From the NCBI RefSeq assembly GCF_030272615.1, contig NC_081405.1:471558008-471622007 (forward strand): a DNA stretch of 64,000 nucleotides. Reading direction: 5' to 3'. Below the pieces are notes generated by a model that was given only the letters and a program-made list of their open reading frames with translations, was not told where the DNA came from and searched no databases. The stretch is from Cryptomeria japonica. Lineage: Eukaryota > Streptophyta > Pinopsida > Cupressales > Cupressaceae. Below, one piece after another: positions 22,841 through 32,693 of this stretch (positions are counted from its first letter, which is position 1; the number at the start of each line of letters is the position of its first letter). Position numbers and translations under genes: made by a program.

Positions 22841-23402
22841 GCCTACACCTGATAAACCTAAACCTTCACAACCTTTGGCTAAAACTAAATGAAATCATTT
22901 TGCGAGAGAACACCAACGGAGACATCGTGTCAGAGCTCATGAACTTGCTTCCCTTACCAATTCTTCTCCAAACACACCAATTGTTGACATGATTCCATTT
23001 GTTCAAACTTCTCCTAATAAAGAGGTTTAACCTAAATCTCCAAGACGCAAAATGTTTAGGACAAATGATGGTTCACGTTCTATTCCTATTAGAGCTCCTA
23101 TTTTTGTTAATCTTGATGAAGAAATAGGTGAGAATGTTGTTAATGATGAAAATGTTGACCCAAATATTTTTTATGGTGAATATGAATATGTTGATGTTGA
23201 CAATGATTTATCTAAACAATTTTCAAAAGCATTAATCCTAGCTCCTAGTATCATACAACATGACTCATTATTACAGAACGGTCCTTGTTTGGAACTTGTG
23301 ATAGCTCCATCTACCGTGCTCGATGTCGCTCCTCTTGCGTGTTGTCCCCCTTCCCAAAACAATGATGGACAAGATTGGGGGGCGGATGATGTGCTTGATT
23401 AA
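22841..23402 (+). pseudogene. TR-GAG1 C-terminal ORF
   Basis: A shifted frame with two stops leads to an open stretch from 23052 (MFRTNDGSRSIPIR) through an acidic patch (DENVDPNIFYGEYEYVDVDND) to ...DGQDWGADDVLD and TAA at 23400. It looks like the real C-terminus of the polyprotein. I recognise no domain. RT would be expected at this place in an autonomous element and is absent. Confidence 0.6.
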
Positions 23403-24153
23403 CTTCATTAGCATACTACATTCTCTCTCTCTTCTCTTTCTTGTTTGTGACTTTCTTCTATTTGTCTCTTCATTCTTCTATTTGTTGTCCCTAGTGTTGT
23501 CTACTTGAGAATGATACAAAGAGTTGAGATCTCTTTTAGTCTATCCTATGTTGACTCAAAAGACACGTGTCCCCTTTCTTCCATAGTGGTTTCCTTTATT
23601 TGGAGGATGAGGACAGTTCTATGCATATATATACACATAATATACATCGATTATCATAAAAAACATACTGACTCTAGAGTTAGGTGAAACCACCTCGTGT
23701 TTTGTGTTTAGTGATTAATATCCTTTGATTTTTCCTCTCTTGGGAGGCTAAATTATTGTGATAATGTGCTTGTCTTTTTGGGTGTATCCTACCTTAAATC
23801 ATTTGCTCTCAATAAGGCATACACAATCATTTTAACATGGGGGCATACACTCCGCTCAATGATTCTCTCTCTTGCATATCTTGATACTTAAGTTAGCGAA
23901 TTTTATCCTTTCCTTTGTAATTTTTTGTATTTTCCTTTTCATGACTCATAGTTAGAGAACCTTACTAACTTGTAGTCATGGTTCTCTCTTTCTCTCTCTC
24001 AGGATCATCCCTTTTACCTTATCATTGAAGTTGTAAGATTCTAAAGTCCACTGGGGGCTTGGTGTATCTAGCCTCCTTGATGACTTGTTGAAAGTTTTTC
24101 AATGTGAACCCTTTGTACTATATCGAGAGTATGCTTTACTTCATACTCCCGCT
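23403..24153 (+). other. TR-GAG1 3' untranslated region
   Basis: Pyrimidine-rich, non-coding stretch between the last stop and the polypurine tract, with many TCTCTC runs. No RT or integrase fragments are visible. Confidence 0.7.
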
Positions 24154-24168
24154 AAAGTGGGGGCTAAA
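24154..24168 (+). promoter_or_regulatory. TR-GAG1 polypurine tract
   Basis: AAAGTGGGGGCTAAA adjoins the 3' LTR. The flanking 20 bases or more are the same as in TR-GAG2 at 34307-34321. Confidence 0.85.
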
Positions 24169-25327
24169 TGTAGCATCCTAAAATTGCACATGTTTGCAAT
24201 TTTGACCGCATTTGGGTCTTCACCTTAGTGTTTGCACCCCTTAGCCTTATTGAAGACCCGATTATGCCCATACACATCACAAATGCCATAAAACTCAAAG
24301 TACACCTCATCAAGCACCTCAGGCCTACCTCAAAATAGGACAAGACCATTGTGCCACACCATGGTCCACCCTAATTTTGGGCCCCTCAAAACCCAATGCA
24401 ACATTTCAAGTTTGAGTGGGATCCCCCTCTCCGTGTTGGCTCATGTTGGAAAATTAATCACTTTTATCAGTGGGCAAGTATATAAAGAGGATTTCCCCTC
24501 TCATTTGAACATCTAACCTATCCATCAAGCATCAAGCATCAAGCATATCTATCAAGCATCTGACAATCACATGAGATCAAACATTCAAGAGCAATTGAGC
24601 ATTTTTAGTCTTCCTTCGAGCCTTAGAGAAACAATGAAGTCAAGGATCAAGCATTGAAGTGGAAATCTACATCCTATTTCATGAAACCCTAATTCCATTT
24701 GGAGGCAAGTAAAACTTCACAAGGAGGTATCATCATTCAATTTTCAATCATAATTCAGCATCTCCCTCGAAAGGAGATCCTTTCCTTTCAGTCATTTCAA
24801 TTTCATGGTTAATTCCAAAACAGGGGTTTGACCTAAGGCAAGCCCTTATTCCCAACCTATTTCCCCTTTTTTTTTGTGCAGGAAACAGGTACAGAGTTGT
24901 ACTCTTCAAAATAAGCTTCATTCATAGAGACAAATCAAACCTTTTCGGCATGCAAAAATTTAGGAGGACCGTTGTGACACACCATGGTCTCGTCTTTTTA
25001 GGAGATTTTTCAAGGGTCAAATCCAACTCAGCGTACACTGCTCAGATCCAAGTGCACTTGAAAATCCCACATTTGTAGCTCACTATTTTCTTAGTTTTAA
25101 CTTCATTTTTTAGCATTTTACCCTAATTTTGCATTTCAACTTACAAAAGAGAGGAAAAACCCTATAATAATTAATCAATCCATTCAGTATTCAGTCATTG
25201 TCTAATTTGTGACTGAATCTAGTGGATTGCCTTCCCTCTTTTGAATGTAAAGGCTTTCAAGCGAAATTAAAATGGTGTTTTCTCCCTTCTATGTTGCAAA
25301 TTGCCAAATCAAATTTTCCCATTTACA
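24169..25327 (+). repeat. TR-GAG1 3' LTR
   Basis: 1,159 bp, TGTAGCATCC... to ...CCCATTTACA, followed by CTTG. The 8074-8098 hairpin has decayed here (GGACCATGGCG became AGACCATTGTG), while the TATA-like box at 24479-24487 is kept. Confidence 0.88.
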
Positions 25328-26958
25328 CTTGGATTATAAACTTGTTTCATTTGATTATAATATAAAAAGATAGTAACCAAATTGGATTTGGTTTGAATAT
25401 CACTGAGATCAATTTTTGTATTAGATAGTTCAAGTGTGATTGAAACCCCATTAAGATCATTTTGTGTTAGATATTTAAAGTTTGAAAAAAGGTTAATTAA
25501 TCATATTTGATATTGAATATTAAATTATTTCAAGGAGTTTGACGAAGATCAAATTCCTTGCACAAAAATTTCAATAATACTTTTATCTACCACTAAGTTT
25601 AGATACCCAAGATGAATAGGTTTAGGAGAACAACAACAAATGTGGGAAAATTTTCTCTAAACACAAAATTGAACTTGAGCAAGAAATGAGTCATCCTACA
25701 ATATGTCAGCATTGTAATCAGAAATCTAATAATAATGCATGGAACTATATTACTAAGTACAATCCACACTAGAGAATATCCAAGTTGCACATGAAGCTAA
25801 TTTCTTCTTTGCTTGTCATTTATTAAAGGTATGCTTGTGTTAAGTTCCTATAATATCCCATGCTTGAACATTCTTTAATATTTTCAATTATCACAAACAT
25901 TATTGCACACTCTAATGTTGTTGTAATGTGTCTATCAAAATTCCTCAATAAACTTGCAAATCTCTCAATGTAAGCTTAAGGACATTTTGTTCAACAATTA
26001 GAGAACATGGTATTAGTCACAAATTTATGATTTTAGTGTCTTAGAACAGTTGCAACTAACATTAATGACTATAGACATATTCATGAACAATTATCATACA
26101 TTGACATTTTCATAAACATATTGCATTCAATCAATTTCACTAGGAAAATTTAGAAAAAAAATTATTATACAAGTGACTAAAACAAACATTCAAACACTCA
26201 AGACTAAAATTAATAAATTTTGAATAAAAGAAATGTTGAAATAATATTTTTTAGTATATTGATGAATAGGTACAAGAAAATGAAGCAGTTTCCTTGACCA
26301 AACTTAATAAATAAACAACTAAAACTAATTTACGCTTATATCAGTAATAATGGTGGGCTTATTTGCAACCTTTTTACTTCATTATTCCCTCCAAAAGTTA
26401 GCAACGCATTCAATAAACATTAGCAATTTCCTATGATGTAGTAGCTAACATTAAAGGTGTTAAAATCATTTCAAAGGTGGCTCAACTCTCTTCCAAAGTT
26501 CTCATGTCCACTCCCATATGGGACATATAGCAAGGAATAAGACAATAAAATTAAAAAGCTCATAATTTTCCTTCCCTCCACACTATGTCCCTTTACAAAT
26601 CAATGCCCCTTCTTAATGCAAATGCAACCATGCAAATCCAAGAACATAGGATTAAAAATAACTAAATCCTCCTTTAAGTTGGTACATGATGAAAAAGAAG
26701 GACTACTCAATGAATTATTATTTGAAACACATATCTTCAATTGATTTGTAACTTTTCCCAGCTCATAAAAATAAATATCAAACAAGAAGAATAATTCTTT
26801 TTTCAGCACAAATCTCCAAACTTGAACATTCAACTCTAATGTGAATCCACATGTATTGTATAGGGAATATCTTTCTCCTAAAACCAATCTTTGTGTGAGG
26901 GTTTTCCTCCTAAGATGGTAGATATCTACTGAACTCCACAACTAAGGTTTCAATAAAA

Positions 26959-27010
26959 TATCAACCCCCTCTTGGAACTAAAAATATCAACCCCCTCTTG
27001 GAACTAAAAA
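26959..27010. repeat. 26-bp tandem duplication
   Basis: Two copies of a unit starting TATCAACCCCCTCTTGGAAC, at 26959 and 26985. Confidence 0.9.
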
Positions 27011-27412
27011 GCAATAATATTCAAATAATCACATTTTTTAAAATAATAATCCTTTAGCTTTTTATAAGTGACTTTATATTATTTTACTTTTTGGAATATC
27101 TGTAGAAGCTATATTTTATAACACCATATAATAAGTTTCTAAAAATTATATTTATCTTTTTATAAAATGACTTTTATATTAAATTACTTATAAACTATAT
27201 AAGTCGCTTTATAATTAAAAGATTACATTTTTACACAAACATTAAATTAGGAAAATACTAAAATAGGTTGGTTATGAATTTCGACCATGCCAACATAACC
27301 TTGTGTTCACAAGATATCAAACTTTATGAAAATTGGTACATTCCAAATATAGCAAACTTCTCCAAAAAAAAGTAAATAGCTCACAGGGTGTCAAAACTAC
27401 AACCAACGAGCA

Positions 27413-27568
27413 TGGTGGACTCATCTTGATTATCTAAGCTCACTGCCATTGTCAAAATTTCTTTTCAATACAGTTGGAATTAGCAAGCATTGGTGGACTC
27501 ATCTTGATTATCTAAGCTCACTGCCATTGTCAAAATTCCTTTTCAATAGAGTTGGAATTTCCAAGGAT
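27413..27568. repeat. 78-bp tandem duplication
   Basis: Unit starting TGGTGGACTCATCTTGATTA at 27413 and again at 27491, nearly identical. The open frame across it (27449-27676) is a product of the duplication. Confidence 0.9.
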
Positions 27569-28296
27569 GTTGAAAAGAACACAAAAGGTGGACATCACAA
27601 TTACTATATCCAACTCTTTAGTTCTATGAGTGCTTTTATTATTGTTGATTTATTACTTATCCTAGAATTTATTTGACGAGATAATATTATTTCTTTTGAA
27701 ACATCAAAATTGGTTATAAATAAAGAATAGTGCCTAGTATTTTTTGCTTTAAAAAATTGTAGCGTCGTAAATTGTTCGCACTTGCTAGGGTGGTACAATT
27801 TCACACCTAGTTTAGCACCCGCCTTGGCGCATTTTGCATTTTGCATTGCATTTCCCCTTTAGCACTTAATTAGTCAAATTAATTAGGTCTAAGGTTCTAT
27901 TTCATCATCTCCCACATCATAAAGTTGGGCCCTTTCATTAAAGTGTGCCCCTTTCATTTTATTCTTCCAATACATCATTTAATCAAAAACCCTAATTAGG
28001 TCCTATTTTGAACTTGGGGGCTTGATTTCGGGGGTCAAAACATCTCGAAATCAGCTGTAACTTCGGGATTCTCTCTAAAATCATCATATCCGACGGCCCT
28101 GAAAATTTGGTGAAAAGTTGTCGGGACCATGGCGCCCGGAGAGGACCATGGCGCCCGGAGTGCACATGGTCCTAGACATTTTTCCCGAAATTTTAGGAGC
28201 GCGATCCAATCATAAAATAAAGCTTAACCCCAAGAAATTGGCGGGATATTCAATCTCTAGGTCGGCCAAAAGTTGAAATTAAGACCTAGGGTTTCA

Positions 28297-28304
28297 TATA
28301 TAAG
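28297..28304 (+). promoter_or_regulatory. TATA-like box in TR-GAG2 LTR
   Basis: TATATAAG, followed by GAGCTCTCTTTC, the same in the 3' LTR near 34845. It is probably the core promoter. Confidence 0.5.
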
Positions 28305-28904
28305 AGCTCTCTTTCTTCATTTGAAAGGATCCGAATTTTGGGCTTTTGAGGACCTTCTATGCAGCGAAAGAGCAGATCTTTGAAAACTTCAATAACATTC
28401 AACATCCATCCATCAACCATTCATCAATTTCATTCATTTAGGGCTTGGGAGACATTGAAGAACAATAGGAGATTACCGACTGAAGATTGGCTTGTACTCC
28501 TCCCTTAAGGGTTGGGTATGATTTCATGTTGTTTTCATGTCTTTGCATAAGCTTCAATATATCTTTTATTCATGCTTTAGATCATTTTGCATCTTGATTT
28601 AGAGCATTTACATTATCATTTACAAGCAATTAGGGTTTACTTTCTAGGTTGCTCTAGTTTGCTTTCTTGCATTTAAGGACCTTGCACACACACTAGGTCT
28701 GCACACACAATACATTTTACAATACAACTTGGCTATTCATGGAGGTGGAAATCACCGAAGCGGGGGTTTGACTAAGGCAAAACCCTATATAGCCGCCCAT
28801 ACCCTTTTCAGATATAAGTGCAGGTTTCGGGACTCGGACGACGCCGCAGGTGACAGATCTGGGAAAAGCAGGTCAAGATAGCACTCCACACCAAATTGCA
28901 GAGC

Positions 28905-29015
28905 AAAAGACCAGGACAGGAGCGTGGGGTGCCTGGTCCTGCCAGGACAGGGGCGCTGGGTGCCCTGGTCCCTGGGACAGGGGCGCTAGGCGCCCTGGTC
29001 CTCCTGACAGACAGC
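28905..29015 (+). repeat. GC-rich minisatellite in TR-GAG2 LTR
   Basis: About three copies of a 29-32-bp unit (GGACAGGGGCGCTGGGTGCC followed by CTGGTCC). The unit is itself a near inverted repeat (GGACAGGGGCGC versus GCGCCCTGGTCC). It occurs again in the 3' LTR at about 35210-35305. A further inverted copy (CAGGACAG...CTGTCCTG) follows near 29087-29120. Confidence 0.85.
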
Positions 29016-29446
29016 ATTTTCAGCATTTTTGACAGCTTTTTCCAAAGTGCAAAACAACAGTTTCTGGAGCAGTTTCAGGGGCAGAATCAGGACAGTGGCG
29101 CCCGCACCCCTGTCCTGAACATTTTCAGTCAGATTTTAACTCTGGGTATGCATTTGCATTCTTGTCTTATCCTTGTATTTACAGCTTTCCATTGTTTAAG
29201 TTCAATTCTGCAATTTTGTCATTAGTTCATACTTGCATTTTGGGGTTAGGAATTGAACTTGCATCATTTTATCTTTCAATTACAACAAAGGAATAGAAAT
29301 CCTAATAGGTAGCCCGTGGCTCTCTCTTTCACAAGAAGAAGTAGCGAATTGTGTGATACCTCTAGGCTCTTTCGTGTTCCGTAATGTGTGTCAAAAGGTA
29401 GGATTAGGGCATGTTAACCTAGTCTCGCTTTTTCCCCTACACATTT

Positions 29447-29466
29447 TGGTGAACCCGATGTGAATC
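29447..29466 (+). promoter_or_regulatory. Primer binding site, tRNA-Trp type
   Basis: TGGTGAACCCGATGTGAATC, 3 bp after the LTR. It matches the complement of the plant tRNA-Trp 3' end as I recall it at 19 of 20 positions. Confidence 0.8.
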
Positions 29467-29609
29467 TATCATTGCTTCCTCTTGCATTGCATTTGTTAGA
29501 TCTAGATCTAGATTTAGTGTGTTTTCATTTCATTTTCATTAAAAAGAAAAAAAAAAAAAAAAAGTGTGTTTCTTTGCATTGTGTGTTTAAAATTTTATGC
29601 AATTTCAAA

Positions 29610-32600
29610 ATGTCAGATTTTTATTTGCAAGATGTTCATATTTGTGATGATTATGAGTTAGATGAAGCTTTAGATGAATTTTTGAAACCTAAATATACCA
29701 AACCTTCATTTTACCAAAAACTCATAAACATTATTACTATGCCATTTCGTTGTGATGAGAAAGATAAGTCGAATGATTCCTCTCAAGGGTACATTCCTAT
29801 CAGCTCTTCCACTAAATCTAGTAACATGGTTGTTTTCAATGATCCCCTCTATGAAGAGATATCTCCTTTTGAATCAAAAGATAAACCTTTTAATAGATAT
29901 GATCATGCTTTGTTGAATGATGCCCTTGATGCCTTTGTGTCCCCTAAAAAACACTCCCTTCATGAGGATCCTTTTGTGCAAGAAGATGACATTATCCCAA
30001 CATTTCCTAGTGATGGCCTTTCCTTTTCCAACAAAATTCCCACTAGAGATGATGAATTCATGGTAAATGCTTACCCTTCTCCTAAAGTTGGTCTTACCCA
30101 TAAGCATCCCTTAGAGAAAGAAGATGAAATAATAAGCAATTTCCTTAATTCTCTCTCCCCTATTGAACATATTTTGAGGAAAGAGGATGAGTTTAACACA
30201 TCTATTGATGCTCTCCCTCCTAAGGATGCAGAATTAATAAACAATGTTATCTCCTCTCCTGAAATTGACAACACTTCAAACATTCCTTTCAACAACCTCA
30301 CTATTTGGGATGAACCATTAGAAGAAGGTATAGATTATTCTCTACCCCTAGCCAAAGGGGATAAAATCAAGATTGGAAACTCCCTTGATAGTTTCTCTCC
30401 TTCCTTGAATCTCAATTATTCTCCCTCTAAAAATAAGGCATCTCCCTCTCCTCAACTTGGTTCTACTCATAAGGAAACCCTAGTTCAAAGCAAGATGGTT
30501 AACATTTCTTTCAAAGATCTCCCTCTCAAAAGTGAGACTTTAGAGAGTAGTGTTGATCCTTCTCCTAGAGAGTTTATTCCCCATGTAGATCCTGTGATGA
30601 TAAAGGATGATATGACCTTTCCTAGTATTACTCTTCCTACTAGAACATCAATGCCTATCCCTTGTCTCTCTCCTAAAATTGATTTGATCTGTGATAAGAT
30701 TTTAGTGCAAGAGAAGACTATCAATAATTCTTCCAACACTTTTGTTCATTCCTCTAAACCATCCTCAATCAATTTGATACATGTGAATGAGACACCTAAC
30801 AAACCTCTCTTCACTGTCCAAGGTGCTTGTCCTTCTCAAAATTCTCAACCTTTAAATAAGCCTATCTTAGTGGTTCAAGGTGGTTATGCTAATGATTCTT
30901 TTTGCACGCCTAAGACACCTATTATTACTGTGCAAGGAGGTTATTCTACTAAGAGCCCTTATGAGTATGCTAAGCAACTGACTAGAGAGAGATATCATGT
31001 GGTTTCTCATACCTATAACACTAGAAATAATAGGCAGCCTAATCCTCCTCCAGTTATCCCAACTTCACTTCCTCCTTCCCAACCTATTCTTCCCCAAGCT
31101 CCACGTATTTCACAAGTTCTTGGTAAGGAATATGATCTCATAGAACAACTTAAAGCTACCCCTGCTAAGATATCCCTTTGGGATCTGATCCAAACTTCTT
31201 CCGCTCATCATGGAATGTTACAAGATGCCTTGAAAGATTTGAATGTTCCTCCACCTAATACATCTAGTAATATAGTGTCTTTGGTTAACTCTATGATGAA
31301 TCCTAAAGCTCAAATTGTGTTTACTCAAGATGAGTTGCCTACTAGTGAAATTCAACATCAATATGATCCCTTGATGGTTGTGGTTATCATAAATGACACT
31401 GCTATAAGACGAACACTGGTAGATAATGGCTCTGGCCTTAATGTGTGTAGCATTAATCTATTGCATAAGATGAATGTGGATACATCCCTTATTGAGCCTG
31501 ACTCTCGTCCCATTCGAGGCTTTGATAATGTGGCTAAGTCTTCATTAGGTATTATCACCTTACCCATCACAGTGGGACCTGTTACTTTGCCTACTCCTAT
31601 CCATGTTATGTCGGGAAATCTAACATACAACTTGCTATTAGGGAGACCTTGGATTCATAGTATGCAAGCTGTCCCCTCTACATTGCATAGACAAGTTAAA
31701 TTCATTTATAACAATAAGACATATACCTTGATAGGTGATACTAATTTTCAAGCTTGTTTGCAAACATCTAAGCCTTCCTCTTCTAGTAATGACTCTTTGA
31801 ACAAGATACCTATGGATGAATCCTTACCCTATGATAATCAAAATTCTTTGGATGAGTCTGAAGCTCCTGAAGAAGATCCTTCTCGACTTGAATATACGCA
31901 TAAAAAGGCTTTTGATCCTGAGAAGGTTCTCGCAGATGACGATTGGGGATCTCTTGACTTTAATCCCACCTTTGTAGGTGAGTATAGGGTTCCTCCTAGA
32001 GAGTTTAAAGTTAAAAAGAAGGAAGAAACTAAAAATCAATCAATCTTACCTGAACCTATGAGCAATAATTTTGTGGCCACTTCTCAAACTTCTTCTCCTC
32101 ACACCTCTAATTATGAAGAGTTTGATTCTTTGTCTTATGAAAAACCACCTTCTCTTCCTGAAATGGTTGATCGTTATGGTCGTGGTTTTCACATTTTTGC
32201 TAAGCATGGGAATCATGGAAATGGTTGTGGCGCTCATGAACAAGGGATAAAAGTTCCTCTAGAGACTAATTTTCACAATTATGCCTTTGGACTCGGCTAT
32301 AATCCCTGCAAACGTACCAAAGCATCTAAAAGACCATCTCTCAATGTGAATGCTATATTTAGTAGTGATGATGATCTCACTTCAACTAAATCATCTTCTA
32401 CTTCTATCAACTCTCATTCCCCTCATAAGGAAATCTTGGCGATGAACAAATCTCTTTATGAATCCCCTCAAATTTCTAAATCCACTTATGAATCTTTATC
32501 TCCTATTCATCATAAAGTCCTTTCCTCTAGGGATAAGGCTCTAATAAATTACACTCATCCCTCTTCTAAGATTTCATGTGACTTTTCTTCTTCAATTTTT

Positions 32601-32693
32601 ATCATTTTATACATGTTTTTGATCTCACTTATAGTTGAGCATTTAACATGTCATATTCAAATACCTCATTTAGTCTATCATGTCTTTAAATAA
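29610..32693 (+). CDS. TR-GAG2 polyprotein: disordered N-part, aspartic protease, G-patch
   Basis: An uninterrupted 1,027-residue frame. I chose ATG 29610 (MSDFYLQDVHICDDYELDE), the first ATG after a poly-A/leader; upstream frame contains only a GTG. Residues 1-480 are Ser/Pro/Asp-rich with repeated PL..EDEI and TVQGGY-type blocks. About 500-560 reads SLWDLIQTSSAHHGML, the helical segment that precedes the protease in Tat/Ogre-like gypsy elements. Retropepsin follows: LVDNGSGLNVCS (Asp605), IRGFDNVAKSSLG and NLLLGRPWIHSM. Around 865-900 GNGCGAHEQGI ... FGLGYNP is a G-patch, an RNA-linked motif known in this clade. The C-terminus (from about 990) has a hydrophobic run, IFIILYMFLISLIVEH, that may be a membrane segment or read-through of former untranslated sequence. 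No canonical gag fold, knuckle or RT is seen. Confidence 0.85.
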   Translation: MSDFYLQDVHICDDYELDEALDEFLKPKYTKPSFYQKLINIITMPFRCDEKDKSNDSSQGYIPISSSTKSSNMVVFNDPLYEEISPFESKDKPFNRYDHALLNDALDAFVSPKKHSLHEDPFVQEDDIIPTFPSDGLSFSNKIPTRDDEFMVNAYPSPKVGLTHKHPLEKEDEIISNFLNSLSPIEHILRKEDEFNTSIDALPPKDAELINNVISSPEIDNTSNIPFNNLTIWDEPLEEGIDYSLPLAKGDKIKIGNSLDSFSPSLNLNYSPSKNKASPSPQLGSTHKETLVQSKMVNISFKDLPLKSETLESSVDPSPREFIPHVDPVMIKDDMTFPSITLPTRTSMPIPCLSPKIDLICDKILVQEKTINNSSNTFVHSSKPSSINLIHVNETPNKPLFTVQGACPSQNSQPLNKPILVVQGGYANDSFCTPKTPIITVQGGYSTKSPYEYAKQLTRERYHVVSHTYNTRNNRQPNPPPVIPTSLPPSQPILPQAPRISQVLGKEYDLIEQLKATPAKISLWDLIQTSSAHHGMLQDALKDLNVPPPNTSSNIVSLVNSMMNPKAQIVFTQDELPTSEIQHQYDPLMVVVIINDTAIRRTLVDNGSGLNVCSINLLHKMNVDTSLIEPDSRPIRGFDNVAKSSLGIITLPITVGPVTLPTPIHVMSGNLTYNLLLGRPWIHSMQAVPSTLHRQVKFIYNNKTYTLIGDTNFQACLQTSKPSSSSNDSLNKIPMDESLPYDNQNSLDESEAPEEDPSRLEYTHKKAFDPEKVLADDDWGSLDFNPTFVGEYRVPPREFKVKKKEETKNQSILPEPMSNNFVATSQTSSPHTSNYEEFDSLSYEKPPSLPEMVDRYGRGFHIFAKHGNHGNGCGAHEQGIKVPLETNFHNYAFGLGYNPCKRTKASKRPSLNVNAIFSSDDDLTSTKSSSTSINSHSPHKEILAMNKSLYESPQISKSTYESLSPIHHKVLSSRDKALINYTHPSSKISCDFSSSIFIILYMFLISLIVEHLTCHIQIPHLVYHVFK

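Larger units (their letters stand above)
7900..25327 (+). mobile_element. TR-GAG1: LTR element with gag/protease but no RT or integrase
   Basis: Two LTRs (7900-9078 and 24169-25327) bracket an internal region with a primer site, a long AT-rich leader, gag, a protease-like segment, a C-terminal ORF and a polypurine tract. A nested chromovirus (10857-20602) accounts for most of the length. Without it the element is about 7.7 kb. There is no reverse transcriptase, RNase H or integrase in its own sequence, so it is a terminal-repeat-with-gag element needing enzymes in trans. CTTG directly precedes the 5' LTR and directly follows the 3' LTR (four of five TSD bases). The LTRs differ at roughly one base in nine over the first 240 bp by eye, so this is an old insertion. 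Confidence 0.85.
25332..27752. other. Unclassified AT-rich DNA with two local tandem duplications
   Basis: No gene family is recognisable. Short open stretches such as the minus-strand one at 26600-26941 have no domain or codon signal I can support. Two simple duplications (26959-27010 and 27413-27568) are listed separately. It is the flank of TR-GAG1 and TR-GAG2 and probably contains decayed repeats. Confidence 0.5.
27758..29443 (+). repeat. TR-GAG2 5' LTR
   Basis: 1,686 bp, TGTAGCGTCGTAAATTG... to ...CCCCTACACA. It contains a duplicated 19-bp GGACCATGGCGCC hairpin arm (28122-28160), a TATA-like TATATAAG (28297-28304), a 249-bp block absent from the other LTR (28341-28589) and a GC-rich minisatellite (28905-29015). 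Confidence 0.92.

Noticed and set aside
26600-26941. 113-codon minus-strand open frame as a gene
   Set aside because: No domain, no neighbouring signals and a biased AT-rich composition; kept as unclassified DNA.
28808-29225. Open frames on both strands with PGTRAPSAPV-type peptides
   Set aside because: They are translations of the GC-rich minisatellite in the LTR and recur in the other LTR.
29447-29466. Partial tRNA gene
   Set aside because: It is only the primer-site complement of a tRNA 3' end next to an LTR; no cloverleaf is present.
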